From Actinomycetota bacterium (lineage in GTDB: Bacteria > Actinomycetota > Actinomycetes > Nanopelagicales > Nanopelagicaceae): DNA of 64,000 nucleotides. The stretch is from the NCBI GenBank assembly GCA_016870795.1, contig VGAJ01000001.1, forward strand, positions 1 through 64,000, read 5' to 3'. The translations under genes were made by a program, and so were the position numbers. Positions 9,476 through 19,019 of this stretch are shown piece after piece; within the stretch, counting starts at the first letter, position 1; every line of letters begins with the position of its first letter. The notes under the pieces are model-generated. The model saw only the letters and a list, made by a program, of their open reading frames with translations, was not told the DNA's origin and made no database searches.

Positions 9476-12400
9476 GTGAGCGCATCGAAAATTAAAGAGG
9501 CTAGTTCGCTCCGTCTTGCCCTTGGGAAAAGGGTAGTAATCGCAGATGGCGCCATGGGAACCATGATCCAGAGCGCTAACCCCTCTCTTGATGATTTTCA
9601 AGGACTTGAGGGCTGTAATGAGGTTTTAAACATTACCCGTCCAGAGTTAATCGCAGATATTCACAGGCAATATTTTAGTGCAGGAGTAGATGCAGTTGAG
9701 ACAAATACTTTTGGCGCCAATCTGGCTAATTTAGGTGAATATGACATTCCAGAGAGAATCTATGAGTTAGCCGAAGCAGGCGCTCGTATCGCTAGAGGCG
9801 TTGCAGATGAATTCACCATTTCAAGCGGTGAACCTAGATGGGTTCTAGGATCCCTTGGCCCTGGAACAAAACTTCCAACTCTTGGACACGCCACATATGA
9901 AGATCTTCGTGCTGCATATCAAGAAGCATCTCGGGGTCTTATTAATGGAGGATCAGATGCGCTACTAATTGAAACGACTCAAGATCTTCTCCAGGCAAAA
10001 GCTGCCGTTAATGGCGCTAGAGCAGCCGTTGATGATTGCGATAAAGACATTTTAATTATTGCTCAAGTCACTGTTGAAACAACTGGAACCATGCTCCTTG
10101 GATCTGAGATATCTGCCGCTCTATCTTCTCTCCAATCTTTAGGTGTTGACTTAATTGGAATGAATTGCGCAACGGGACCTGCTGAGATGAGCGAGCATTT
10201 AAGAACTTTAAGTAAGTGCAGCCCGATTGGCATTTCTGTTATGCCTAATGCAGGCCTTCCCATCTTGAAAGATGGTGGCGCTTATTACCCTCTTGGCCCA
10301 GATGAACTAGCTATCTCACTGGATCAATTTGTTAAAGATTACTCTGTTGGCCTTATCGGAGGTTGCTGCGGAACTACTCCTGAGCACCTTGCAGCGGTAG
10401 TAAGAAAAGTGCATGGAACTGCATTGAAAGAGAGAGCTTTTACCGACGAAGCCGGCGCATCATCGCTCTATCAATTTGTGCCATTTCGACAGCAGAACAC
10501 CTATCTCGCAATTGGCGAACGAACAAATGCCAATGGTTCAAGGGCCTTTAGAGATGCTCTTCTTGCAGAAGATTGGCAGAAGTGCGTCGATATCGCCAAA
10601 GATCAGGTTAGAGAAGGTGCTCATATGCTTGATCTCTCGGTCGATTATGTCGGCAGAGATGGCGTTAAAGATATGCGCGAGCTCGCCTCAAGATTTGCAA
10701 CAGCAACGACGCTTCCCATTGTCCTAGATTCGACAGAGCCAGCAGTAATTAAGGCTGGTCTTGAATCTCTTGGCGGGCGATGTGTAATCAACTCGGTCAA
10801 CTATGAAGATGGAGATGGTCCTGATTCTAGATTTGCAAGAATTATGCCTATTGCAAAAGAACATGGTGCAGCTCTTATCGCTCTAACAATTGATGAGGAA
10901 GGTCAAGCACGAAGCGCAGAATGGAAATTGCGAGTTGCTCGTCGTTTGATAAAGGATCTTAATGAAAAGTGGGGGATTAAAACCTCCGATATCATCATAG
11001 ATTGCTTAACTTTTCCCATTGCTACCGGACAAGAGGAGACCCGTAAAGACGGCCTTGAAACTATTAATGCTATTGCGCAACTAAAGAAAGAGTTCCCGCA
11101 GGTTCAGACCACACTTGGAATTAGTAATGTTTCCTTTGGGCTAAATCCAGCCGCCCGCATCGTTCTAAACTCAGTATTTCTTGCAGAAGCTGTTAAGGCT
11201 GGTCTTGATAGCGCAATTGTGCACCCGTCAAAGATCTCTCCTATCTCTCGAATCCCTGAGGAACAAAGAGAAGTGGCGTTTGATCTGATCTATGACAAGC
11301 GAAAATTTGAAGGCGATGACTGCGTCTATGACCCTCTATCAAAGCTTCTAGAGCTCTTTGCCGGTGTTGAGGTCGCCTCAACTCGTCAATCAAGAGCTGC
11401 CGAACTTGCAGCTCTTCCGGTAGAGCAACGTCTAGTAAGAAGAATTATCGATGGCGAGAAAGCTGGACTTGATGCAGATCTTGATCAAGCGCGCCTTGGC
11501 GGCATCGCCCCACTTGCAATTATTAACGATTATCTCCTTGACGGAATGAAAGAGGTGGGAGAGCTCTTTGGAAGAGGCGAGATGCAGCTTCCCTTTGTCC
11601 TTCAATCTGCTGAAGTCATGAAGAGCGCAGTTGCCTTGCTCGAGCCTCACATGGAGAAGAGCGATGCAAGTGATCGCGGATCTATTCTTCTTGCCACCGT
11701 AAAAGGCGATGTCCATGACATTGGGAAGAATTTGGTAGACATCATCTTGACCAATAATGGTTATCGCGTGGTAAATATTGGAATTAAGCAGACTATCAAT
11801 CAGATAATCGATGCGGCTCAGCAATCTTCAATCGATGTTATTGGCATGAGCGGCCTTTTAGTTAAGTCTACGGTAATAATGAAGGAGAATCTAGAAGAGC
11901 TTGAAAGAAGAGGTCTGGCAGAGAAGTGGCCGGTAATTCTTGGTGGAGCTGCTCTTACTAGAACCTTTGTTGAAAAAGATCTAGCAGAGGCATTCCCAGG
12001 TACGGTTCGATATGCAAGAGATGCCTTTGAGGGCCTCTCGCTAATGGACACCATGATGGGAGTTAAGAAAGGTGTTGAAGGAGTTTCGCTTCCACCTCTC
12101 AAGGAGCGACGAACTAGAGTCACATCAATTGATGCGCCGCTTACAACTGATACAACAAGAAGTGATGTGGCATCTGATAACCAAGTGCCTAAAGTGCCAT
12201 TCTTTGGCTCTCGGGTGGTCAAAGGAATCGCTTTGGCTGATTACAGTTCAATGCTTGATGAGCGAGCACTTTATGTTGGCCAATGGGGTCTTAAATCCGA
12301 GCGCGGAAAATATGAAGAGATGGTCGAAAATCAGGGAAGACCAAGGCTTCGCTCTCTGCTAAATGATGCAGTCTCTCAAGGATGGATCAATGCAGCCGTC

Positions 12401-12979
12401 GTATATGGATATTTTCCTTGCTATAGCGAGGGTAATGATTTAGTTATCTTGAATCATGAGGGGGACAAGAAAGATAGTGAGAGGCTTCGATTCACTTTCC
12501 CCCGTCAAAGGAGAGATAGAAGGCTCTGCTTAAGTGATTTCTTCAAGAGCAAAGAATCGGGGCAGATTGATGTTGTTGCTTTCCATGTTGTCACCATGGG
12601 GCAATCTGTTAGCCAGGCAACTGCAAAGCTCTTTGAAGCCAATGAATATCGAGAGTATCTAGAACTCCATGGGCTAAGTGTTCAACTAACAGAGGCACTT
12701 GCTGAACACTGGCATGCACGTATTAGATCTGAACTTGGTTTTGCTAGTGATGATAGTAGGGAGCTCTCTGAGATTCTCGATCAAGGCTATCGCGGCTCTA
12801 GATATAGTTTTGGTTATCCAGCTTGTCCAGATCTTGGCGCACAAGTTCAACTCTGTGAATTATTAGAGCCAGAGCGAATTGGCGTTGAGCTATCCGAGGA
12901 ATTTCAATTACATCCTGAACAGAGCACCTCGGCGATAATCGTTCATCATCCAGAGGCAAAGTACTTCAATGCCAATTAA
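9476..12979 (+). CDS. metH: Methionine synthase, cobalamin-dependent
   Basis: 1167 aa; IADGAMGTMIQ, pterin-binding IGERTNANGSRAF, B12-binding GDVHDIGKNLVDIILTNNGY, C-terminal activation domain GSRYSFGYPACPDL. Confidence 0.96.
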   Translation: MSASKIKEASSLRLALGKRVVIADGAMGTMIQSANPSLDDFQGLEGCNEVLNITRPELIADIHRQYFSAGVDAVETNTFGANLANLGEYDIPERIYELAEAGARIARGVADEFTISSGEPRWVLGSLGPGTKLPTLGHATYEDLRAAYQEASRGLINGGSDALLIETTQDLLQAKAAVNGARAAVDDCDKDILIIAQVTVETTGTMLLGSEISAALSSLQSLGVDLIGMNCATGPAEMSEHLRTLSKCSPIGISVMPNAGLPILKDGGAYYPLGPDELAISLDQFVKDYSVGLIGGCCGTTPEHLAAVVRKVHGTALKERAFTDEAGASSLYQFVPFRQQNTYLAIGERTNANGSRAFRDALLAEDWQKCVDIAKDQVREGAHMLDLSVDYVGRDGVKDMRELASRFATATTLPIVLDSTEPAVIKAGLESLGGRCVINSVNYEDGDGPDSRFARIMPIAKEHGAALIALTIDEEGQARSAEWKLRVARRLIKDLNEKWGIKTSDIIIDCLTFPIATGQEETRKDGLETINAIAQLKKEFPQVQTTLGISNVSFGLNPAARIVLNSVFLAEAVKAGLDSAIVHPSKISPISRIPEEQREVAFDLIYDKRKFEGDDCVYDPLSKLLELFAGVEVASTRQSRAAELAALPVEQRLVRRIIDGEKAGLDADLDQARLGGIAPLAIINDYLLDGMKEVGELFGRGEMQLPFVLQSAEVMKSAVALLEPHMEKSDASDRGSILLATVKGDVHDIGKNLVDIILTNNGYRVVNIGIKQTINQIIDAAQQSSIDVIGMSGLLVKSTVIMKENLEELERRGLAEKWPVILGGAALTRTFVEKDLAEAFPGTVRYARDAFEGLSLMDTMMGVKKGVEGVSLPPLKERRTRVTSIDAPLTTDTTRSDVASDNQVPKVPFFGSRVVKGIALADYSSMLDERALYVGQWGLKSERGKYEEMVENQGRPRLRSLLNDAVSQGWINAAVVYGYFPCYSEGNDLVILNHEGDKKDSERLRFTFPRQRRDRRLCLSDFFKSKESGQIDVVAFHVVTMGQSVSQATAKLFEANEYREYLELHGLSVQLTEALAEHWHARIRSELGFASDDSRELSEILDQGYRGSRYSFGYPACPDLGAQVQLCELLEPERIGVELSEEFQLHPEQSTSAIIVHHPEAKYFNAN

Positions 12980-13661
12980 CGAGTTTCCTTTTAAAGCAGT
13001 CTTATGGGATATGGATGGAACTCTAATAGATAGTGAACCAATTTGGATTGGTGAAGAGCGAAGGATTATGGAATCTCTTGGAGCAACTTGGAATGATGAA
13101 GATGCGCTCTACTGCATAGGTGGACCAATGGCACGTGTAGATGCCTATATGCGCTCCAAGTTGCCGGAGAAAAGACGTGAGGAGTTTGGCGAATATGCGC
13201 TTACAAAGATCCTTCTTGAATCGATGGCAGAGAGATTAAAGCAAAAAGTAGCTTTTGCGCCAGGTGCTAAAGCTTTGATTGAGCAGATGAATAAAGCAAA
13301 GATTCCAATGGCACTTGTTACAGCATCTAATAGAGCGATTATGGAAGGCGCTTTGGCAAGTATCGGAAAGCACTATTTCAGAACCACAATCTCAGATAAT
13401 GATGTTGAAAAATCTAAACCGGATCCACAGGGTTATCAATTAGCTGCCAATAGAATCGGCGTGCCTATCGAAGATTGTTTGATAATCGAGGATTCAATAA
13501 CTGGAGCGACGGCCGCAATTGCATCGGGAGCTTATCTGTTAGGCGTCACTCACTCAGGACCACTTCCGATGGATGAGAAAGTTTGCCACGTTGAAAACTT
13601 GATTGATTTAGAGCTATCAGGGATAGTTGAACTCTTTCAACCACTACTAGTAAAGAATTGA
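12969..13661 (+). CDS. HAD-superfamily hydrolase
   Basis: FKAVLWDMDGTLIDSEPIWI, VTASNRAIME, KPDPQGYQLAANRIGV, IIEDSITGATAAIASG. Confidence 0.92.
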   Translation: MPINEFPFKAVLWDMDGTLIDSEPIWIGEERRIMESLGATWNDEDALYCIGGPMARVDAYMRSKLPEKRREEFGEYALTKILLESMAERLKQKVAFAPGAKALIEQMNKAKIPMALVTASNRAIMEGALASIGKHYFRTTISDNDVEKSKPDPQGYQLAANRIGVPIEDCLIIEDSITGATAAIASGAYLLGVTHSGPLPMDEKVCHVENLIDLELSGIVELFQPLLVKN

Positions 13662-13668
13662 TGAGTAA

Positions 13669-14529
13669 ATGCAAGTTATAGGTTCAGGACCGTTCAAAGA
13701 GGGCGACCGGGTTCAATTGACCGATAGCAAGGGAAAGATGTACTCCCTCTATCTTTCAAAAGGTGGTCAATGGCACTCTCATAAAGGTTGGATTAATCAC
13801 GACTCCATCATCGGAGTAAGTGAGGGAACAACTCTTCTTAGTAGTAGTGGAACTCAGTATCAGGCTATGCGTCCGCTTCTCAATGACTATCTGCTCTCAA
13901 TGCCAAGAGGTGCAACGATTATCTATCCAAAGGATTCAGCGGTCATCGTTGGATATGCCGATATTTTTCCGGGAGCAAAGGTTTTGGAAGCTGGCGCAGG
14001 AAGTGGCGCTTTATCAATCTCACTTCTTAGAGCGATTGGCCAGAACGGGCAACTAACTTCCTACGAGGCCAGAGATGAGTTTCTGGAAAATGCTAAGAGC
14101 AATGTTAAGAATTACTTTGGAGAGCTACCTAATGCTTGGAAACTCATTCACGGCAGGGTTGAAGAAGCGCAATTTTCAGGGCAATTCGATCGAGTTATCT
14201 TTGACATGCTTGCTCCTTGGGATTGTTTAGAGAGCGCGTTTCAAGCTTTAATTCCAGGAGGAGTGCTTTGTTGCTATGTGGCAACAACTACTCAGCTTTC
14301 AAAGACAGCAGAGGCGCTAAAGGCCCGCGGTGATTTCTCAGAGCCAGAGAGTTTTGAAACTCTTCTTAGGTCTTGGCATCATGAAGGCCTGGCTGTTAGA
14401 CCGATGCACTCCATGAATGCTCACACCGGCTTTTTACTCTTTACTAGAAAATTGGCAGCGGGAAATGCGCCAATTAGAAGAAAGCGTAGACCTAGTAAGT
14501 CAGCTAGCGATTTAGTTGATGAGGCTTAA
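13669..14529 (+). CDS. trmI: tRNA (adenine-N1)-methyltransferase TrmI
   Basis: PRGATIIYPKDSAVIVGYADIFPGAKVLEAGAGSGALSISLLRAIG; VIFDMLAPWDCLESAFQALIPGGVLCCYVATTTQLSK. Confidence 0.93.
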   Translation: MQVIGSGPFKEGDRVQLTDSKGKMYSLYLSKGGQWHSHKGWINHDSIIGVSEGTTLLSSSGTQYQAMRPLLNDYLLSMPRGATIIYPKDSAVIVGYADIFPGAKVLEAGAGSGALSISLLRAIGQNGQLTSYEARDEFLENAKSNVKNYFGELPNAWKLIHGRVEEAQFSGQFDRVIFDMLAPWDCLESAFQALIPGGVLCCYVATTTQLSKTAEALKARGDFSEPESFETLLRSWHHEGLAVRPMHSMNAHTGFLLFTRKLAAGNAPIRRKRRPSKSASDLVDEA

Positions 14530-15050
14530 GCAACATCAATTAAGTCAACAACGAAGATCAGTGTTTCATTTGGCGCAATTGGTCCGCCACCAGCTGCTCC
14601 ATAACCTAGATCCGGCGGGATAACTAGAAGACGTCTTCCGCCAACTGCCATTCCAGGAATGCCTTGTTGCCAACCAAGAATTACTCCACTCAATGGAAAT
14701 TGCGCAGGCTCCCCGCTCCAGGAAGATTCGACGATTTCCCCTGTTGACCAAGCCATAAGGGTGTAATGAACTGTCAGAGTCGAATCTGCGCCGGCAACTT
14801 TTCCTGAGCCGACAATTACATCTTCTGTAACAAGAGTTGTTGGAGGAGTACCGTTAGGTGAGGAGATTGTGGGAGCTACGCCAGCTTCAGCACTTACCTC
14901 TACATACTGATTAGACAAGTTTCCTCCTGTTGATTGATTGCCTTGACCCCTTGGTCCATCTGATGGAGCCCCGCCATCTGTGGTGCAGGCAGTAAGAGAA
15001 ATTAGAAGGGTAAGACTTGAGAGAATTACGATTATTCGGCTTGGTTTCAT
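14526..15050 (-). CDS. FKBP-type peptidyl-prolyl cis-trans isomerase, predicted lipoprotein
   Basis: Signal peptide with lipobox LISLTAC; FKBP core VHYTLMAWSTGEIVESSW, GWQQGIPGMAVGGRRLLVIPPDLGYG. Confidence 0.92.
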   Translation of the reverse strand: MKPSRIIVILSSLTLLISLTACTTDGGAPSDGPRGQGNQSTGGNLSNQYVEVSAEAGVAPTISSPNGTPPTTLVTEDVIVGSGKVAGADSTLTVHYTLMAWSTGEIVESSWSGEPAQFPLSGVILGWQQGIPGMAVGGRRLLVIPPDLGYGAAGGGPIAPNETLIFVVDLIDVA

Positions 15051-15095
15051 GGTCCAAGCCTACCAATTAGCACCGAGCGCGCTAATCTCATCTCT

Positions 15096-16046
15096 ATGTC
15101 GAGTGCTAAAACCGAGCGTTTAGTCAATCTTACGATGGCTTTGCTCGCTACCTCACGCTATATGCAAAAGAGTGAAGTCTTTAGAAAAGTTGCTGGCTAT
15201 AGCGGAACTCAAGAAACTAGAGAGCGAATGTTTGAACGCGATAAGGATGATTTAAGAGCCCTTGGAATTGCGATTGAAGTCGCCTCTGCAGACCCGCTCT
15301 TTGAAGATGAGCCGGGTTATCGAATAAAACCTGAAACTTATCAAATGCCGATCAAATCATTTACTCCAGCAGAGATTGGGATTCTCTCTACCGCACTTGG
15401 CCTTTGGCTAGATAGTAGTTTGGAAGATATTGCAATGGGCGCTGTAAGAAGAGTTAATTCGACCGCCCTTCTTGATCCTGCACTTGAAATCAATTCACTT
15501 CGTACATTGAATTTTTCAGCTGAAGGGCTCCTTGATGTAACCAAGGCCCTTGCCAATAGATCAGAAATTGCCTTCTCCTATCGCAAGGCAGGGGCTGCTA
15601 AATCAGAAGACCGCCGTGTGAATCCCTTGGGATTAAGTGCTTGGAAGGGGCAGTGGTATTTGGTTGGGGAAGATTTGGATCGAAGCGATATCCGCACATT
15701 TAACTTCTCACGAATCAGCTCCAAGATAGATATCTCAAAGAAGCGCGATATGTATGAAATACCATCTGATTTCAACATTAAAGATTATTTGATCATGCAT
15801 AACGCCGAAGGTATCGAGATTAGAGCGAAGGTTAAAAAAGCCCAAGCGGAAGCCCTTCGAGCAAAGGCCCTTGAAATGAAAAACTTTGATGAAGAGTGGG
15901 ATGAGATCTCCTACCGAAGCGAGTCAAGTGCTGCTGCCCTCCAAGAGGCGCTCTGGTATTGCGATAGTTTAATTATTGAGCAACCAGAGGGATTAAGGTC
16001 TTTAGTTGTTGCGTCACTAGAGAAAGTAGCGAAATCTCATGGTTGA
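15096..16046 (+). CDS. pafB: HTH-WYL transcriptional regulator PafB
   Basis: TERLVNLTMALLATSRYMQKSEVFRKVAGY; WYL core RRVNPLGLSAWKGQWYLVGEDLDRSDIRTFNFSRIS; tandem with second WYL gene and tatA/tatC. Confidence 0.88.
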   Translation: MSSAKTERLVNLTMALLATSRYMQKSEVFRKVAGYSGTQETRERMFERDKDDLRALGIAIEVASADPLFEDEPGYRIKPETYQMPIKSFTPAEIGILSTALGLWLDSSLEDIAMGAVRRVNSTALLDPALEINSLRTLNFSAEGLLDVTKALANRSEIAFSYRKAGAAKSEDRRVNPLGLSAWKGQWYLVGEDLDRSDIRTFNFSRISSKIDISKKRDMYEIPSDFNIKDYLIMHNAEGIEIRAKVKKAQAEALRAKALEMKNFDEEWDEISYRSESSAAALQEALWYCDSLIIEQPEGLRSLVVASLEKVAKSHG

Positions 16047-16956
16047 AAATGCTGCACTTCGTGCAATTCGCTTGCTGGATCTCGTTCCATACATTGTTGC
16101 TCATCCAGGAATTTCCATTACTGAGCTGGCCAAAGAGTTCTCTATCAGCCGCGATGAGGTGCTAAAGGATTTAAACCTTCTCTTTCTATGCGGACTTCCA
16201 GGATATACGCCATTGGAACTCATTGATATCTCATTTGATGAAGAGAGCGTTGTGATAAGAGATCCTCAAAACCTAGCAGCTCCAAGAAATCTGAATGAGT
16301 CTGAGGCTTTGATAGCAAGAATTGCGCTAGCTGCTCTGGAAGAGAGCACACCGAAAACTGCAGCAGCCTATCCAAAAATCATTGCCCTGCGAGAGAAGAT
16401 CGCAAAGGCTTTCAGTAGCTCTATCCCAGCCTCAGCTATTACCTTCACACTTGATAAAGAAAGAGCAACGCTAGAGGCAATTGAAGGCGCGATAAAGCAT
16501 GAATTTGATTTAGAGATAACTTATAACAACGTGACAAAAGATTCATCATCTAGAAGAAGCATCACCCCGATTTCGATTATCGCGGAAGATACGAGAACGC
16601 TAGTGAGTGCTTACTGCCACAGCGCAAAAGCACTTAGAACATTTAATCTTGCGCAAATCTCAGAGGTTTCAACCAAAGAGAGGAGTACGCGCACAGACTT
16701 AGAGCGGCTTGAGGATTCTCGCGGGTCAAGTGCTGAGGTAATTATCAAAGGCGAAGCTGCTAGTTTCTTAAGAGAAAATGCATCATCGCTTAAGGAGCTT
16801 TCAAATTCTTGTTATCAAATCGATATCTTTCAGCCAGAGTGGATAGTTCGATCCGTTCTAGCTGGCGCTGATTCACTTGAACTGGCTAAACCTCTTGAAC
16901 TAAGAGCCGAGATTGCAGAGCGGGCTCATAGAGCGCTTCTGGCCTACAAGGGGTAG
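16039..16956 (+). CDS. pafC: HTH-WYL transcriptional regulator PafC
   Basis: RAIRLLDLVPYIVAHPGISITELAKEFSISRDEVLKDLNLLFLCGLPGY; WYL-like C-terminal region; 8-nt overlap with pafB. Confidence 0.88.
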   Translation: MVENAALRAIRLLDLVPYIVAHPGISITELAKEFSISRDEVLKDLNLLFLCGLPGYTPLELIDISFDEESVVIRDPQNLAAPRNLNESEALIARIALAALEESTPKTAAAYPKIIALREKIAKAFSSSIPASAITFTLDKERATLEAIEGAIKHEFDLEITYNNVTKDSSSRRSITPISIIAEDTRTLVSAYCHSAKALRTFNLAQISEVSTKERSTRTDLERLEDSRGSSAEVIIKGEAASFLRENASSLKELSNSCYQIDIFQPEWIVRSVLAGADSLELAKPLELRAEIAERAHRALLAYKG

Positions 16957-17040
16957 CAAGACAGGGTGATTTTGCGCGTGGTAGCGTATGGCTCTAAGCC
17001 TTACGTAATAGTGGGCCTGATTGCTGGAAAGGTTGATCTC

Positions 17041-17229
17041 ATGTTCGGTCGTAATCCACAAATGTGGCTCTTAGTAATTCTGGTCGTTGTCATACTCTTT
17101 GGCGCAAAGCGTCTACCAGATTCAGCACGCTCTCTTGGTCGCTCACTTAGAATTTTCAAGAGTGAGGTAAAGGAATTAAATAAGGATGAGAAGAAGAGCG
17201 AAGAAGGCGATACTTCAGCTAAATCCTAA
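17041..17229 (+). CDS. tatA: Sec-independent protein translocase TatA
   Basis: [46 protein letters not shown]; start chosen at internal ATG of ORF 16966-17229. Confidence 0.9.
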   Translation: MFGRNPQMWLLVILVVVILFGAKRLPDSARSLGRSLRIFKSEVKELNKDEKKSEEGDTSAKS

Positions 17230-17249
17230 GTTGAAATCTTGATTTCAAC
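17230..17249 (+). repeat. 9-bp inverted repeat GTTGAAATC-TT-GATTTCAAC in tatA-tatC intergenic region
   Basis: Exact arms directly after the tatA stop codon; no following T-run. Confidence 0.85.
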
Positions 17250-17304
17250 GGGTGCCTACTTCTCGTAGGGGAGAGATTAATACTCTTTAGGTAAACGGAG
17301 CGAT

Positions 17305-18135
17305 ATGGCAGCCAGAGAACGCGGCACGATGCCTCTATTGGATCATTTGCGTGAACTACGCAAGAGAATCATCCGGGCCGCTTTTTTCATTTTAATATTC
17401 TCCGTTCTCGGCTTTGTTTATTACAACCAGATCATTACCACCCTGGCTGAACCAGTATGTGACTTGAAGCTGGCTCAAAGTAGTGGTTCAAACAACTGCG
17501 GTTCTCTTTTTATCAGCGGCGTATTAGGTCCACTAAATCTTCAAGTCAAAGTTGCATTCTTAACTGGCGTCATTATCTCTGCGCCATTCTGGCTCTATCA
17601 GCTCTGGGCTTTTATTGCCCCTGCTTTACATAGGAAAGAAAGGCGCAAATCTGTTCTTTTCATCATCGCAGCTACCCCTTTCTTTACACTAGGCGCTGCT
17701 CTTGCCTATTACATCCTGCCTATTGCTATCAGAGTTCTCTTTGGTTTCACCCCAGATAGCTTAAATAACCTAGTTCGATTCGATGATTACTTGAGTTTCG
17801 TGCTTCGAATCATTCTAATTTTTGGGCTAGCATTTGAGCTCCCGGTTTTTCTAGTCTCGCTCAATTTAATTGGGGTCCTTTCTGGAAAGGCAATACTTAA
17901 GCCTTGGCGCTTTGCAATATTTGTCATCACCGTTTTTGTTGCTGCTTTCTCGCCAACTGCAGATCCACTCTCCATGGCCGCTCTTGCTCTGCCCCTCATT
18001 GTCTTCTATTTTGGAGCTGGAGGAATTGCGCTCCTAGTCGATAAAAAGCGAGATAAAAAATCTAAGCAAATTGGCGATAATCAAGCAGCAGACATTGATC
18101 AAGCATCACCAATTGATGAACCTCTTCCTGAATAG
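17305..18135 (+). CDS. tatC: Sec-independent protein translocase TatC
   Basis: GTMPLLDHLRELRKRIIRAAFF; multi-TM; FAFELPVF-like motif; adjacent to tatA. Confidence 0.95.
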   Translation: MAARERGTMPLLDHLRELRKRIIRAAFFILIFSVLGFVYYNQIITTLAEPVCDLKLAQSSGSNNCGSLFISGVLGPLNLQVKVAFLTGVIISAPFWLYQLWAFIAPALHRKERRKSVLFIIAATPFFTLGAALAYYILPIAIRVLFGFTPDSLNNLVRFDDYLSFVLRIILIFGLAFELPVFLVSLNLIGVLSGKAILKPWRFAIFVITVFVAAFSPTADPLSMAALALPLIVFYFGAGGIALLVDKKRDKKSKQIGDNQAADIDQASPIDEPLPE

Positions 18136-18149
18136 ATTGATCTTTTCTA

Positions 18150-19019
18150 ATGTGGCTCCTGCTGATAAATCCCAAATCAGGAAATGGACGCGGGAATAAA
18201 GTCGGAAAACTCGTAAAACAAGAATTGAATGCTTTCGGTATTGAATATATAGATGTCTCAGCCGATAGCGCTCAACAGTCCCAGGTGAATCTAAAGAGTA
18301 AATTAGGTGGAAGCCAGAAATTCGAAGGCCTATTCCTCATTGGTGGCGATGGAACCGTTAACCTCGCAGTACAAGAGTTAGTGGGCAGTGGTCTTGGGAT
18401 TGCCCTAATACCGGCTGGAACTGGAAATGATTTCGCCAGAACGCTCGATCTAAAACTAAAGAACCCTGAACAATTAATCAAGCATTACCTCTCAAGCCGA
18501 CCTTCATTAATCGATGTTGGACAGGTAGGAAAAAAGTATTTCGTAGATGTCCTTAGCACAGGCTTTGATTCAATGGTTAATGAACGAGCTAATGCTATGA
18601 AGAGAATTAAGGGAAGAGCTAAATACAATATTTCAATACTATTGGTTTTATCAACCTTTAAACCGAAAAGCTATAGATTCAGTATCGATGGATTCTCTTT
18701 CGAAAGTCAAGCAATGCTTATAGCTGTTTCTAATGGAATCTGTTATGGGGGAGGGATGAAGGTCACCCCTAATGCAAAAATCGATGACGGACTATTTGAC
18801 ATTCTAATTCTCAGCCCAGTATCTAAATTTGAATTTCTAAAAGTTTTTCCAAAGGTTTTCTCCGGAAAGCACACCACACACCCCGCAGTGAAAATTTCGC
18901 GGGGTCGAAGCGTTGAAATTGATTCTGATGCCGTGGCCTATGCCGATGGAGAGCGAGTTGGGCCACTTCCAGTTAAAGCGCGCGTAATAGAGCGCGGCCT
19001 ACTAACGTGGCGCATGTGA
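18150..19019 (+). CDS. Diacylglycerol/lipid kinase family protein
   Basis: LLINPKSGNGRGNK, GGDGTVNLAVQELVGSGLGIALIPAGTGNDFARTL, DGLFDILILSP. Confidence 0.9.
   Translation: MWLLLINPKSGNGRGNKVGKLVKQELNAFGIEYIDVSADSAQQSQVNLKSKLGGSQKFEGLFLIGGDGTVNLAVQELVGSGLGIALIPAGTGNDFARTLDLKLKNPEQLIKHYLSSRPSLIDVGQVGKKYFVDVLSTGFDSMVNERANAMKRIKGRAKYNISILLVLSTFKPKSYRFSIDGFSFESQAMLIAVSNGICYGGGMKVTPNAKIDDGLFDILILSPVSKFEFLKVFPKVFSGKHTTHPAVKISRGRSVEIDSDAVAYADGERVGPLPVKARVIERGLLTWRM

Noticed and set aside
16966-17040. 25-aa N-terminal extension of TatA
   Set aside because: TatA proteins begin just before the single TM helix; MFGRNPQMW at 17041 fits the family.
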